A stretch of 64,000 nt of DNA from Pseudomonadota bacterium (GTDB lineage: Bacteria; Pseudomonadota; Gammaproteobacteria; Acidiferrobacterales; Acidiferrobacteraceae). The notes under the pieces are model-generated. The model made no database searches. It was not told where the DNA came from and was given only the letters and a program-made list of their open reading frames with translations. The translations under genes were made by a program, and so were the position numbers. Position 1 is the stretch's first letter, and each line of letters begins with the position of its first letter. The stretch lies in assembly GCA_021777535.1 (NCBI GenBank), contig JAJYDN010000009.1, positions 1-64,000 of the forward strand, in the 5' to 3' direction. Below, one piece after another: positions 27,471 to 35,691 of this stretch.

Positions 27471-28816
27471 CGTGACAGTCTCCAAGGTGTTCCGGTGGCG
27501 GTCTGCAACGCCACGCGCGCCTGCGCGTAACGGTCGGCGATCGCCATGTCCTGCTCGAGCGCGGATGTCGCCGGGCCCGCGATGCGCAGCAGACGCAAGA
27601 GGCCGATGTCGCGGCGGACATGCGCCCGATGCAGATGCCGCACGAGGCGGCGCAGGCGGTGATCGCGGGCCCGGGTGGCGCGCATCTCGCGGTAGAGGCT
27701 CGCCACGCGCGCGCGCAGCGCGTAGATCTGGGCGCGGGCATGGGCGAGCCGGGCGACGTAATCCCGGAAGGCGGCCAGGCGGCGGGCACGGGCAATCGCG
27801 ATCTGGCCCCGGTTGCCCGTGAAGATCGGCAGCACGAGACCGATCTGGATGCCGGCTGACGTGATGCCGGAGGTGTTGCGGGCGCCGGCAAGCCCGAGGC
27901 TCAGCTGCGGATACTGGTTCAAAACCGCCTGCAGCACGCCCTGTTGCGCGCTGTGATAGGCGGCGGCGAGCGCGGCGAGATCCAGACGATGCGTGCGTGC
28001 GCGGCGAAAGAGCGTGGCCGCGCCTGCGCGCGGTGGCGGCGGCCCGTGCGGCGCGGCAAGCCAGGGGCGCGCCGCGGGTCCCAGGCCGAGATCGGCATTC
28101 AGGGCGAGGCGCGCGCCCGTGGCGGCCCGGGCCAGGCGGCAGGCCTGCGCGTGGACCGTCAGGTACTGACGCGCCCAGAGGGCGAACCGCGCCGGTGTGA
28201 CCACGCCTCGCGCCACATCGGCGGCGAGCATCCGGTCTGCGCGGTGCCACAGCGGCAACACCGCCTGCGTCACGGCGCGTTCGCGCCGCAGCCAGTACAG
28301 ATGGATGGCGGCCATCCGTGTACGGTTGGCCATCACCCACTCCTGCCACGCCACCTGCGCCTCGACCGAGCGCGCATGGAAGCGCGCCTTGCGCACCGTG
28401 GCCCCGTGTGTCAAAAGCGCGGAAAGATCCCACAGGAAGCCGTAGGCGAGGCTCGTCGTATGGCCTGCGGTATTCGGCCCGTAGGGGCGCAGCGCCGCGT
28501 AATCGATGACCGGATCCGGCAGCAGCCCGGCATTGAAGGCTTGCGCGTTGGCGACACGATCGCGCGCGCGCAGCGCCCGCAAGGCGGGATTGGCCAGCAC
28601 ACTGATGATGCCCAATTCAGCGCCGGTGAGCGGTTTGCGGAAATCGAGCTTCAGGGGCGCAAGGGGACGCGGGAGGTGGCTTGCAGCAGCGCGCAGGCGC
28701 GCCCGCGAGGGCGCCTTCAGTGCGGCGAGGGCGGGCTTTCTTAACGGCCGGGCATGATACACCGCGCATCCCGAGAGAAAGACTGCGGCCGCAAGACCAA
28801 GCCGCCGCCACCTCAT
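27467..28816 (-). CDS. TolC-family outer membrane lipoprotein
   Basis: A 449-residue outer-membrane efflux protein. The N-terminus LGLAAAVFLSGCAVYH contains a lipobox (LSGC), so the mature protein should be lipidated as in the OprM group. Two OEP repeats are visible: ANPALRALRARDRVANAQAFNAGLLPDPVIDY in the first half and the NQYPQLSLGLAGARNTSG ... GLVLPIF segment in the second. Long Arg/Ala-rich helices form the periplasmic barrel. It starts ATGA-coupled to the HAD nucleotidase stop and is coupled to the adaptor, making a complete tripartite pump in one operon. Confidence 0.85.
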   Translation of the reverse strand: MRWRRLGLAAAVFLSGCAVYHARPLRKPALAALKAPSRARLRAAASHLPRPLAPLKLDFRKPLTGAELGIISVLANPALRALRARDRVANAQAFNAGLLPDPVIDYAALRPYGPNTAGHTTSLAYGFLWDLSALLTHGATVRKARFHARSVEAQVAWQEWVMANRTRMAAIHLYWLRRERAVTQAVLPLWHRADRMLAADVARGVVTPARFALWARQYLTVHAQACRLARAATGARLALNADLGLGPAARPWLAAPHGPPPPRAGAATLFRRARTHRLDLAALAAAYHSAQQGVLQAVLNQYPQLSLGLAGARNTSGITSAGIQIGLVLPIFTGNRGQIAIARARRLAAFRDYVARLAHARAQIYALRARVASLYREMRATRARDHRLRRLVRHLHRAHVRRDIGLLRLLRIAGPATSALEQDMAIADRYAQARVALQTATGTPWRLSR

Positions 28817-29469
28817 CCGACAGGCAACAGCGCGCGGAAGGATTCTATCGCGGCGAACTCGCCGCAGTCCTTGTCCGGCCCCCGCAGATCGGGGCGGCGG
28901 ATGGCGAGGAGGTGGGCTACGCCGTAGGCGCGGGCACAGCGCAGCACCGGCAGGCTGTCGTCGATGAGGAGCGTACCGGCCGGATTGAAGGGTTCGAGCT
29001 CCTGCAATTCCCCCCAAAAAGGCGCGTGCTCCTTCGCAAGGCCGATGTCGTGCGCGCAGATAACGGCGTCCATGTAGCGGTCGATGCCGGTATGGCGGAA
29101 CTTCAGTACCGCGGTCTTGCCGTGGGCGTTCGTCACCAGGACGAGGCGTTTGCCGGCGGCGCGCATCGCTTCGAGAAACTCGAGAACATGGGGCCGAAGG
29201 CTGATGCGCCCGGCGACCTCTTCCTTGAGGGCGGGGATATCGAGATCCAGCTCCTCGCTCCAGTAGTCGACGCTATACCAGTTCAGCGTGCCTTCCTCGC
29301 GGCGGAAACGCTCGGTGAGCACCCGCTTGGCGTCGCCGATCGGGAGACCCCGGCGCTCGGCGTAGCGCAACGGGACGTGTTCCTGCCAAAAGTGGTTATC
29401 GAAATGCAAATCGAGCAGGGTACCGTCCATGTCGAGAAAGGTCGTCTCGATGGCGCTCCAGTTGATCAT
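28813..29469 (-). CDS. HAD-superfamily GMP/IMP nucleotidase (YrfG-like)
   Basis: A 218-residue HAD phosphatase. The nucleophile motif is TTFLDMDGTLLDL (Asp13, Asp15), motif II is LVLVTNAHGK, the motif III lysine is in GLAKEHAPFW, and motif IV is TLLIDDSLPVL. The INWSAIETTFLDMDGTLLDLxFDNHFW opening is typical of YrfG, which dephosphorylates GMP and IMP. GGAGGAA precedes ATG 29469 and TATAAT (29490-29495 on the minus strand) is a strong -10. It is the first gene of the operon with the tripartite pump, linked by a 4-nt overlap; that pairing looks incidental or reflects co-regulation. Confidence 0.88.
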   Translation of the reverse strand: MINWSAIETTFLDMDGTLLDLHFDNHFWQEHVPLRYAERRGLPIGDAKRVLTERFRREEGTLNWYSVDYWSEELDLDIPALKEEVAGRISLRPHVLEFLEAMRAAGKRLVLVTNAHGKTAVLKFRHTGIDRYMDAVICAHDIGLAKEHAPFWGELQELEPFNPAGTLLIDDSLPVLRCARAYGVAHLLAIRRPDLRGPDKDCGEFAAIESFRALLPVG

Positions 29470-29564
29470 GGCGTTCCTCCAGCGCCCGAATTATACCGGG
29501 ACATCGGCAAACCGGCCAGCCTTGAGGCGGCCCCAAGCCCTTTTGGAAGACGGGGACGCCGTGC

Positions 29565-29570
29565 TAGCCT
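29565..29570 (+). promoter_or_regulatory. Putative -10 hexamer for a leaderless HIT gene
   Basis: TAGCCT ends 6 nt before ATG 29577 and there is no ribosome-binding sequence in between. Placement equals that of the stronger TATACT, TATGAT and TATCAT examples in this window. Confidence 0.3.
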
Positions 29571-29576
29571 GTCGCC

Positions 29577-30014
29577 ATGCACGTACCCGCCTGTGTTCTC
29601 TGCGAAGCCGGACCGGAAGAGGTCGTCTGGCGTGATGCGCGGCTGCGGGTGATCGTGGCGCCGGTCGACGGATTGGGAGACGTGGCGCGGATCATCTGGC
29701 ATGCGCATGTCGCCGAGATGACCGATCTGGGGGCGGCCGGACGGCAGCATCTGATGGCGGCCGTATGGACCGTGGAGGCGGCGCTGCGCGAACTGGCAAA
29801 ACCCGCCAAGATGAACGTCGCAAGCCTTGGAAACTACGTTCCCCATCTGCACTGGCACGTGGTGCCACGCTATACCGACGACGCCTTTTTCCCCGACAGC
29901 ATCTGGTCTGCGCGGCGGCGCACGGGCGTCATCCACGGTCTCGATCGGGGGCAGCTTGCGGCCGCGCTCGCCGGGCGGTTTGCGTCCGGGGCGCAACCGT
30001 CGGCGCCGGCGTGA
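29577..30014 (+). CDS. HIT domain protein
   Basis: A 145-residue member of the histidine-triad superfamily. VPHLHWHVVPRY holds the triad His90, His92 and His94 used to hydrolyse nucleoside phosphoramidates or dinucleotides. MNVASLGNYVPHLHWHVVPR is the conserved C-terminal block of the short bacterial diadenosine tetraphosphate hydrolase-like subgroup. The N-terminal CVLCEAG has a CxxC-like pair (Cys6, Cys9). No signal peptide. It starts the plus-strand cluster HIT - glycerol kinase, with 25 nt to the kinase ATG. Confidence 0.9.
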   Translation: MHVPACVLCEAGPEEVVWRDARLRVIVAPVDGLGDVARIIWHAHVAEMTDLGAAGRQHLMAAVWTVEAALRELAKPAKMNVASLGNYVPHLHWHVVPRYTDDAFFPDSIWSARRRTGVIHGLDRGQLAAALAGRFASGAQPSAPA

Positions 30015-30039
30015 CCGGAAAACGCGGGAGGGCGGGGCC

Positions 30040-31467
30040 ATGAAGGGACCCTTTTATCTGGCTGTCGATCAGGGCGGGCACGCGACGCGGGCGCTGGTTT
30101 TTGGCGAAGACGGCCGCGTGGTGGCGCGCGCCCTGGTCCCCGTGGGCGGACGGTCCGACGGCGCCGTGGCCGAACAGGATGCGGAAGCGGTGGTGGCCTC
30201 CGTGCGGCAGGCCATCTCCTGGGCGCTCGATTCAGACCCCCGGATCACGGACGGCATCGTCGCCGCCGGACTCGCCACCCAGCGATCGAGCCTCGTCTGC
30301 TGGGATACGCGAACGGGCGCTGCGCTTGCGCCGGTGATCGGCTGGCAGGACCGCCGCGCCGCCGCGCTCACGGCCCGCTACCAGGATCATGCCTTCGCGG
30401 TGCGCGAGCGGACCGGCCTCGTGCTGTCGCCGCATTACGGCGCCCTGAAGATGCGCTGGTGCCTTGAACACCTGCCTGCCGTCCAGGCCGCCGCGCGCGG
30501 CGGCTATCTGGCGATGGGGCCGCTTGCAAGCTTTCTTGCGTACCGCCTGATCGAGCCGCGGCGGCTGCTTGCCGATCCCGCCAACGCAAGCCGCACCCTG
30601 CTGTGGAGCCGGCATACCCACGGCTGGGACCCGGAACTGCTGGCGCTCTTTGGCATTTCGGAAGACGTGCTGCCGGTCTGTGCGCCCAGCCGCTACCCGT
30701 TCGGTGCGCTGGTCACCAGGGAGCTTTCGGTGCCGCTTGCGATCCTCACGGGCGACCAGAGCGCCGCGCTCTTTAGCGAGGGCGCGCCGCGCACGGACAC
30801 CGTGTACCTGAACATGGGAACGGGCGCCTTTCTGCAGCGGCCGATCGGTCATGTGCCGGCCGATGGCGAGGCGCTCTTGTGGAGCACGGCCTTGCTCGAC
30901 GGTCATGAAAGGGTCTATGTGGCCGAAGGCACCGTACACGGCGCGGGCGCAGCCCTCGACTGGGCGGCGGCCCATCTCGGTTTTCCGCAGATTGCGCAGC
31001 GCTGCGCGCAGCTGCTTGCCGATCCGGCGGCGCGCCCCCTGTTCGTGAACGCCATCGGGGGGCTTGGTTCGCCTTATTGGCGGACCGACATCGAATCACG
31101 CTTCGAGGGTGATGGGTCCGTCGAGGGAAAGGCGGCCGCGGTCCTCGAGAGCGTGGTCTTTCTGGTGGCCGAAAACCTGCTTGCCATCCGCACCGCGAGC
31201 GGACCGTTCGCGACGATCCTGGCCACTGGCGGGCTCACGGGCTGCGACACGCTCTGTCAGTCGCTCGCCGATCTGGCGCAGACGCCCGTGCGGCGGCCGG
31301 CCGACCCCGAAGGAACGGCGCGCGGACTGGCTTATCTGGTGGCCGGCGGGCCGCGCGCCTGGCCAGGCGGCAAAGGACAGAGTTTTCTCGCGCGGCCCGA
31401 CGAAGGCGCGGCCGCGCGCTTTGCCGCCTGGCGCGCGCTTATGCCGGTCCCGGCAACGCGGGGGTAA
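30040..31467 (+). CDS. glpK: FGGY-family glycerol kinase
   Basis: A 475-residue carbohydrate kinase of the FGGY family. AVDQGGHATRALVFGEDGRVVA is the N-terminal phosphate-loop block, GLATQRSSLVCWDTRTGAALAPVIGWQDRR is the second family motif, and GDQSAALFSEGA and LNMGTGAF are the substrate/ATP blocks. The length is a little shorter than E. coli GlpK (502). GGGAGGGCGGGG precedes ATG 30040. The adjacent convergent FAD dehydrogenase and glycerophosphodiesterase make glycerol or glycerol-3-phosphate use the likely pathway, but no facilitator gene (glpF) is here. The 3' end overlaps glpD by 29 bp. Confidence 0.85.
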   Translation: MKGPFYLAVDQGGHATRALVFGEDGRVVARALVPVGGRSDGAVAEQDAEAVVASVRQAISWALDSDPRITDGIVAAGLATQRSSLVCWDTRTGAALAPVIGWQDRRAAALTARYQDHAFAVRERTGLVLSPHYGALKMRWCLEHLPAVQAAARGGYLAMGPLASFLAYRLIEPRRLLADPANASRTLLWSRHTHGWDPELLALFGISEDVLPVCAPSRYPFGALVTRELSVPLAILTGDQSAALFSEGAPRTDTVYLNMGTGAFLQRPIGHVPADGEALLWSTALLDGHERVYVAEGTVHGAGAALDWAAAHLGFPQIAQRCAQLLADPAARPLFVNAIGGLGSPYWRTDIESRFEGDGSVEGKAAAVLESVVFLVAENLLAIRTASGPFATILATGGLTGCDTLCQSLADLAQTPVRRPADPEGTARGLAYLVAGGPRAWPGGKGQSFLARPDEGAAARFAAWRALMPVPATRG

Positions 31468-32614
31468 GCGGCAAAAACCGCGTATCGGCCTGCGGCGTGC
31501 GGGCGGGCAAGGAGGCGGCCAGCCGCGCCAGGACGCGGGCTGCCGTGAGCCGGTAACCGGTCAGCTTGCCGCCGATGATGCTGATGAGGCGCGGATTGGG
31601 CGCATCGGCAAGCAAGGTCACCTCGCGCGGACGCCGTCCGAACGCGCCGTCGGCCCGCACGAGCACGCGCAGTCCCGCGAAAGCGTCTTGCGGCGTGGTG
31701 TCGAGGTGGGGGAAATAGGCCCGGAGCACCTCCTGCAGATAGGCGATCTCCTGGGGGAGCGGGGCCGCCTGCCCCGGGTCGCCGGCATAGAGCGTTTCGG
31801 TGGTGCCGGTCAGAATGCCGTCGCGCCAGGGCATCACGAATACCGGGCGATGGTCGGCCGGCGCCTCCGTGTAGTAGGCGCCGCAGGACAATCGCCCGCG
31901 TGTGAAGATGTGTGTACCCTGGACCAGATCGAGGGCGAGGCGCGGGGGACCGGGGAGGATGCGCCCGAGGACCTGTCCGGCCCACGGTCCTGCCGCGTTG
32001 ACGAGCGCGCGGGTCATGCAGGTCGTGACGTCGCCGCCGGTCATGAAGCGCACCTCGTATCCGCGCGATTGCCGTTCGGCACCAAGAAATCGCGCAGCCA
32101 CCCGGATGTCGGCGCCAAACTGTGCGGCCGAATGCGCGATGGCCCGGGTAAGCGCCAGGTCATCCGTCTGCGCGTCGTAATAGCGGTACACGGCCTGCAG
32201 ATTCCCGGTGGCGAGTCCGTCGAGCTGATCCCACTCCCGCCGCGGCACCGAGGCGAAGTCTCCGTGGGCGCGCGCCAGCAAACGGTAGAGCGCAAGACCG
32301 GCGGCCACCTGCCAGGGCCGGCGGTGGCTCGTTGCATAGAGCGGGATATGGAAAGCCTGGCGCGTGACCAGATCGGGCGCGATGGCAAGCAGCGTTTCGC
32401 GTTCGGCAAGCGATTCGCGCACGAGCCGGATGTGGCCCCCTTCCAGATAGCGCAGGCCTCCGTGAATGAGCTTGGATGAGCGCGATGACGTGCCGGCTCC
32501 GAGCGTGGCCTGTTCGAGCAGCAACACCTGGTAGCCGCCGACCGCCGCGGCCTGGGCCACGCCAGCGCCGTGAATGCCGCCGCCTACCACCACGATATCC
32601 AGCATGTCGCTCAT
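31439..32614 (-). CDS. glpD: FAD-dependent glycerol-3-phosphate dehydrogenase, short form
   Basis: A 391-residue DAO-family flavoprotein. IVVVGGGIHGAGVAQAAAVGGYQVLLLE is the FAD-binding Rossmann motif, SSRSSKLIHGGLRYLE is the GlpD-specific substrate block, and RLISIIGGKLTGYRLTAARVL is the end of the catalytic domain. E. coli GlpD is 501 residues; the usual C-terminal helical domain (about 110 residues) is missing, and the gene stops inside the 3' end of glpK in the opposite direction. It may have lost that domain or belong to a short subfamily. The downstream ugpQ is read first, with its stop overlapping this ATG. Confidence 0.85.
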   Translation of the reverse strand: MSDMLDIVVVGGGIHGAGVAQAAAVGGYQVLLLEQATLGAGTSSRSSKLIHGGLRYLEGGHIRLVRESLAERETLLAIAPDLVTRQAFHIPLYATSHRRPWQVAAGLALYRLLARAHGDFASVPRREWDQLDGLATGNLQAVYRYYDAQTDDLALTRAIAHSAAQFGADIRVAARFLGAERQSRGYEVRFMTGGDVTTCMTRALVNAAGPWAGQVLGRILPGPPRLALDLVQGTHIFTRGRLSCGAYYTEAPADHRPVFVMPWRDGILTGTTETLYAGDPGQAAPLPQEIAYLQEVLRAYFPHLDTTPQDAFAGLRVLVRADGAFGRRPREVTLLADAPNPRLISIIGGKLTGYRLTAARVLARLAASLPARTPQADTRFLPLTPALPGPA

Positions 32615-33351
32615 GATCGCAAGGCCTGTGATAGCTCGCCGATGGCGAAGGTTTCTATGTAAGTGGCGCCTCGTGCGGCCAGACTGCGGGCCGTGGCCGC
32701 GTCATCGACCTCATAGACCGCAAGAGACTGGCGCAAGACGAAGGGGCCTGCGGGCGGCAAGCCCGCGATGTCACAGAACGCAATCTCGCAGGGAAGCGCG
32801 GAGACCGCGGCTTCGTCGAGCTCCGCGAGGCGGTCGACAACCACGCCGATCCGCGGCCAGGACGGGCGGGCCGCGGCGAGAACGGCGAGCGAAAAGGAGA
32901 TGAGAATCGTCTGCGCCCGCACCGGCGCAAGCGCCTGCGACACCGCCGCGAGCACGCCCGCACAGCCGAACTGCTCGACTGCCTGGCGTTTTATTTCCAC
33001 GAACGCCGTGACATCGGGATGCCGTCCAAGCCAGGCGGCGAACTCCGCCAGCGTCGGGATGCGCGTTCCGCGATAGCGTTCCCCAAAGCGGTCCGGGGCG
33101 TAGCTGCTCATGGCGCGCAGCGCATCCAGCGGATAGTCGTGGATGGCGCCGGGCATGCCGCACAGACGGCCGCAATCGCGGTCATGAAAGAGGACCGGCA
33201 CGCCGTCGGCCGACAGCAGGACGTCGATCTCCACATGGCGCGCCCCGGCATCGACGGCGGCCGCGAGCGCAAGGAGGGTATTCTCCGGGAAGCGTGCCGC
33301 GTAGCCGCGGTGGGCGATCAGGATGGGGACGTCGGGTAAAGGCTCGGTCAC
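32611..33351 (-). CDS. ugpQ: Glycerophosphodiester phosphodiesterase
   Basis: A 246-residue GDPD-family enzyme that releases glycerol-3-phosphate from glycerophosphodiesters. LIAHRGYAARFPENTLLAL holds the catalytic His and the metal-binding Glu, HVEIDVLLSADGVPVLFHD the metal-binding Glu/Asp and the second catalytic His. No signal peptide, so cytoplasmic like UgpQ rather than GlpQ. The start is GTG 33351 (TEPLPDVPILIAHRG); an upstream ATG at 33393 would add 14 residues of unusual Cys/His composition. It couples by ATGA overlap to glpD, giving a coherent G3P route. Confidence 0.88.
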   Translation of the reverse strand: MTEPLPDVPILIAHRGYAARFPENTLLALAAAVDAGARHVEIDVLLSADGVPVLFHDRDCGRLCGMPGAIHDYPLDALRAMSSYAPDRFGERYRGTRIPTLAEFAAWLGRHPDVTAFVEIKRQAVEQFGCAGVLAAVSQALAPVRAQTILISFSLAVLAAARPSWPRIGVVVDRLAELDEAAVSALPCEIAFCDIAGLPPAGPFVLRQSLAVYEVDDAATARSLAARGATYIETFAIGELSQALRS

Positions 33352-33520
33352 GCAGTCACACCAATGCAGCCCATGTCGGGCATGAGGGCACATCCGTGCC
33401 TGAGCCTCAGTATAGCGGGGCCCTGTGGGTTTGGGACAACGATCCGCCGAACGCGAAGAATGCGCCGACCCCGGAAAGGACGCCGGGGCCTGCCCTGGCC
33501 CGCAGGCGGCCTCCCTCCCC

Positions 33521-35449
33521 TCACGGCGCAGGCGGCACCATCACGCCCGGGAACAGGCGGGCGATCTCGGTGTAGACGCGGGCGGGTTCTTTTTCGTACC
33601 GGCGGGAGAAATGGAAGGGAACGAGATGGCGGACGCGGGCGGCGGCGGCGATTTGCGCACACGCGGTCGCGGTGAGGTGGCCCGTGCGGCGGGCGTACTC
33701 GGCATCCGCAGCAAGAAAGGTGGCCTCGCAAAAGAGCGTGTGGGCCCCGTCGGCGAGACCGATCAGGCGACGGCGGTTCGCGGGCGTATCCGCGAAGTCG
33801 GTGGCATAGGCGAGCTTGCTGCCCGGGGAGACGAGGACCAGCTCCGCCTGAAGGGCCGCCACCGTCGCGCGGCGGCCGCCGGGCAGACTGATGCGCGCCG
33901 CATACCGCCGCGCCAGAATGCGGTCCTTCAGTTCGTTCAGCCAGGGGCCGGGCTCGAGGCCTTGCTGGCGGAGGCGTTCGCGGCGGACATTGATCTGAAC
34001 CGGCGCCTCGAAGGCGTAGGCGAGCACCGGTATGCCGTGATCCAGAGTGACGGCGCGCACCCGGAAAGCCGGTTCGTCCAGCACGGTGCCGGCGACCGCC
34101 GCGTGTTCGCCGAACAGGACCGGGCCCGCGCGCCCGGCCTGCAGGGCAAAGAGCCGGAGGCGCCGTCCATGCAGCTCGGCTACCGCGAAACGCGGGCCGC
34201 GATCCCCGATGCGGTCCCAGTGGATCCCGTCGATCAGGTGCTGCAGGCGCACGGCCAGACCTGGCGGGCCGTAGACGCGACAGCGCCCACGGACGCCCAC
34301 GCGGGCCCGCAACAGCCAGAGAAAACCGCTGATGTGATCCATGTGGGCATGGCTGACGAAGACGTCGCTCACCTGGTGCGCGAGCCGCGCCGGCAGCCGC
34401 GCGCCGTCGCCGAGATCGAAGAGGAGACTGCGGCGCTGGTGCCGCAGACGCAGGTGCAGCTGGGGATCCCCCAGCGCGCCGTTCAGGAGAACCGCCGCGG
34501 CGCTGCCGGTCTGCACCGTGGGGCAGGGGCCGGCAAGCGGGCCCGGCCCTGCGGCGGCAACGGAGGCGGGCAGCGGAAGGGGGCGGGGAACGCGGCCGGC
34601 TTGGCGCTCTTCGGTAACCAGCAGACCGCCCGCACTGCGGCGTGCGTCGCGCGCGAGGAGCACCGCGGTGGGCGCGCAGTCGCGCGGCAGAAGGACGTGG
34701 ATCACCTCCCCGTCGAGGCGGGTGACCTCGCCCATGGCAGCGGTGGCCCCCTTTTCCAGAAAGGCCACCTGCTTGCCGACCCAGGCCGCGGGCGCCTGAC
34801 GGGGCAACAGACCGCACAGGCGCAAACCCGCCAGCGCGACGGCGTGCTGGCGGCCTCCCTCCAGGTGACGATCCCATGTGCGGGTGCGCTCCCGGTCGCG
34901 GCGGCCTTTCCCGGGACGCGCGGCAGAGGCTGCGGCGCGGACGGCGACGACTTCGACACCGGGGTCGGAGAGTGCGCCGGGCAAAGGGGAAATCTGCCCT
35001 TCGCGCTGGAGAAGGAGCACCAGATCGATCGCCGCGGCCCGCCACAGCGCCTCCAGGAGTTCGGCGGCGGCGATGCCGCGAACGACGCCCGGGGCATCGA
35101 GCAGGAGCGTGCCGGGGGGTGCCAGGAGAGCGAGGGAGGCCACCGCCTCCACGAGCGGCAACCGAAAGCGTGCGGCATCGAGCGTACAGAGGGCGCGCAG
35201 ATGCCGGGCCGTCCAGGCAGGCGGCGTCCATTCGCCGAGGCTCACCGCGCCGGGGACACCAAAACCCGGGTTACCGGGATCGGCGCCCAGGCACCAGGGC
35301 ACGGTTGCACCGCACGCGAGTTCGGGCGCGAGCGCGACGGCGAGGGTGGTCTTGCCGATGCCGGGCGGACCGAACAGGAGCGTGCGGCGCCCCCGCATCG
35401 ACAGCCCCTGGACGAGCCGCCGGGGGTCTTTTGCCGAATACGTTTCCAT
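33521..35449 (-). CDS. Fusion of a Clp1-like polynucleotide 5'-kinase and RNase Z
   Basis: A 642-residue protein with two separate enzymatic halves in one frame. Residues 1-265: P-loop LLFGPPGIGKTTLAVAL (27-34), then GADPGNPGFGVPGAVSL (55-71), which resembles the D-x-D-x-G-Q-x-x-PG signature of the Clp1/Grc3 RNA kinases, LLLDAPGVVRGI, and an arginine-rich lid region (KGRRDRERTR-type, 181-190). Residues about 312-642: a metallo-beta-lactamase with VFVSHAHMDHISG (His367, His369, Asp371, His372), VTLDHGIPVLAYAFE, LPGGRR, FCEATF, GHLT and the RNase Z ending HLVPFHFSRRY. RNase Z cuts tRNA 3' trailers; Clp1 kinases phosphorylate RNA 5'-OH ends. No stop separates the halves. An internal GTG at residue 312 could also make RNase Z alone. 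Confidence 0.75.
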   Translation of the reverse strand: METYSAKDPRRLVQGLSMRGRRTLLFGPPGIGKTTLAVALAPELACGATVPWCLGADPGNPGFGVPGAVSLGEWTPPAWTARHLRALCTLDAARFRLPLVEAVASLALLAPPGTLLLDAPGVVRGIAAAELLEALWRAAAIDLVLLLQREGQISPLPGALSDPGVEVVAVRAAASAARPGKGRRDRERTRTWDRHLEGGRQHAVALAGLRLCGLLPRQAPAAWVGKQVAFLEKGATAAMGEVTRLDGEVIHVLLPRDCAPTAVLLARDARRSAGGLLVTEERQAGRVPRPLPLPASVAAAGPGPLAGPCPTVQTGSAAAVLLNGALGDPQLHLRLRHQRRSLLFDLGDGARLPARLAHQVSDVFVSHAHMDHISGFLWLLRARVGVRGRCRVYGPPGLAVRLQHLIDGIHWDRIGDRGPRFAVAELHGRRLRLFALQAGRAGPVLFGEHAAVAGTVLDEPAFRVRAVTLDHGIPVLAYAFEAPVQINVRRERLRQQGLEPGPWLNELKDRILARRYAARISLPGGRRATVAALQAELVLVSPGSKLAYATDFADTPANRRRLIGLADGAHTLFCEATFLAADAEYARRTGHLTATACAQIAAAARVRHLVPFHFSRRYEKEPARVYTEIARLFPGVMVPPAP

Positions 35450-35644
35450 GGTCTCGCCGGTGTGCCGGGCGGGCGAAGAGGCCATCTTGCGGTGAAGCGC
35501 GCGGATATCCGAGAGTCTTCCGGGGTGGCTGCGGGATCCGCGGCAGCCCGGGGACACCTCTTTCACCTGGGTGCCCGGCTTCACGGGTGGCGGCATGGCT
35601 GCGCGGGCGGGCACCCGAGGGTTTTGTGCCAGAGCTGCCGGGCC

Positions 35645-35681
35645 GGGAAAAGAGAAGCAGGGTGGCCGGCGGCCACCTTGC
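35645..35681 (-). terminator. Rho-independent terminator of the outer-membrane barrel gene
   Basis: On the minus strand an 11-bp stem (GCAAGGTGGCC / GGCCACCCTGC with one G-U pair, loop GCC; plus coordinates 35657-35681) is followed by TTCTCTTTTCCC, a U-rich tract on the transcript. It lies just after the stop of the outer-membrane barrel gene at 35692. Confidence 0.65.
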
Positions 35682-35691
35682 CGGGGGCTCT

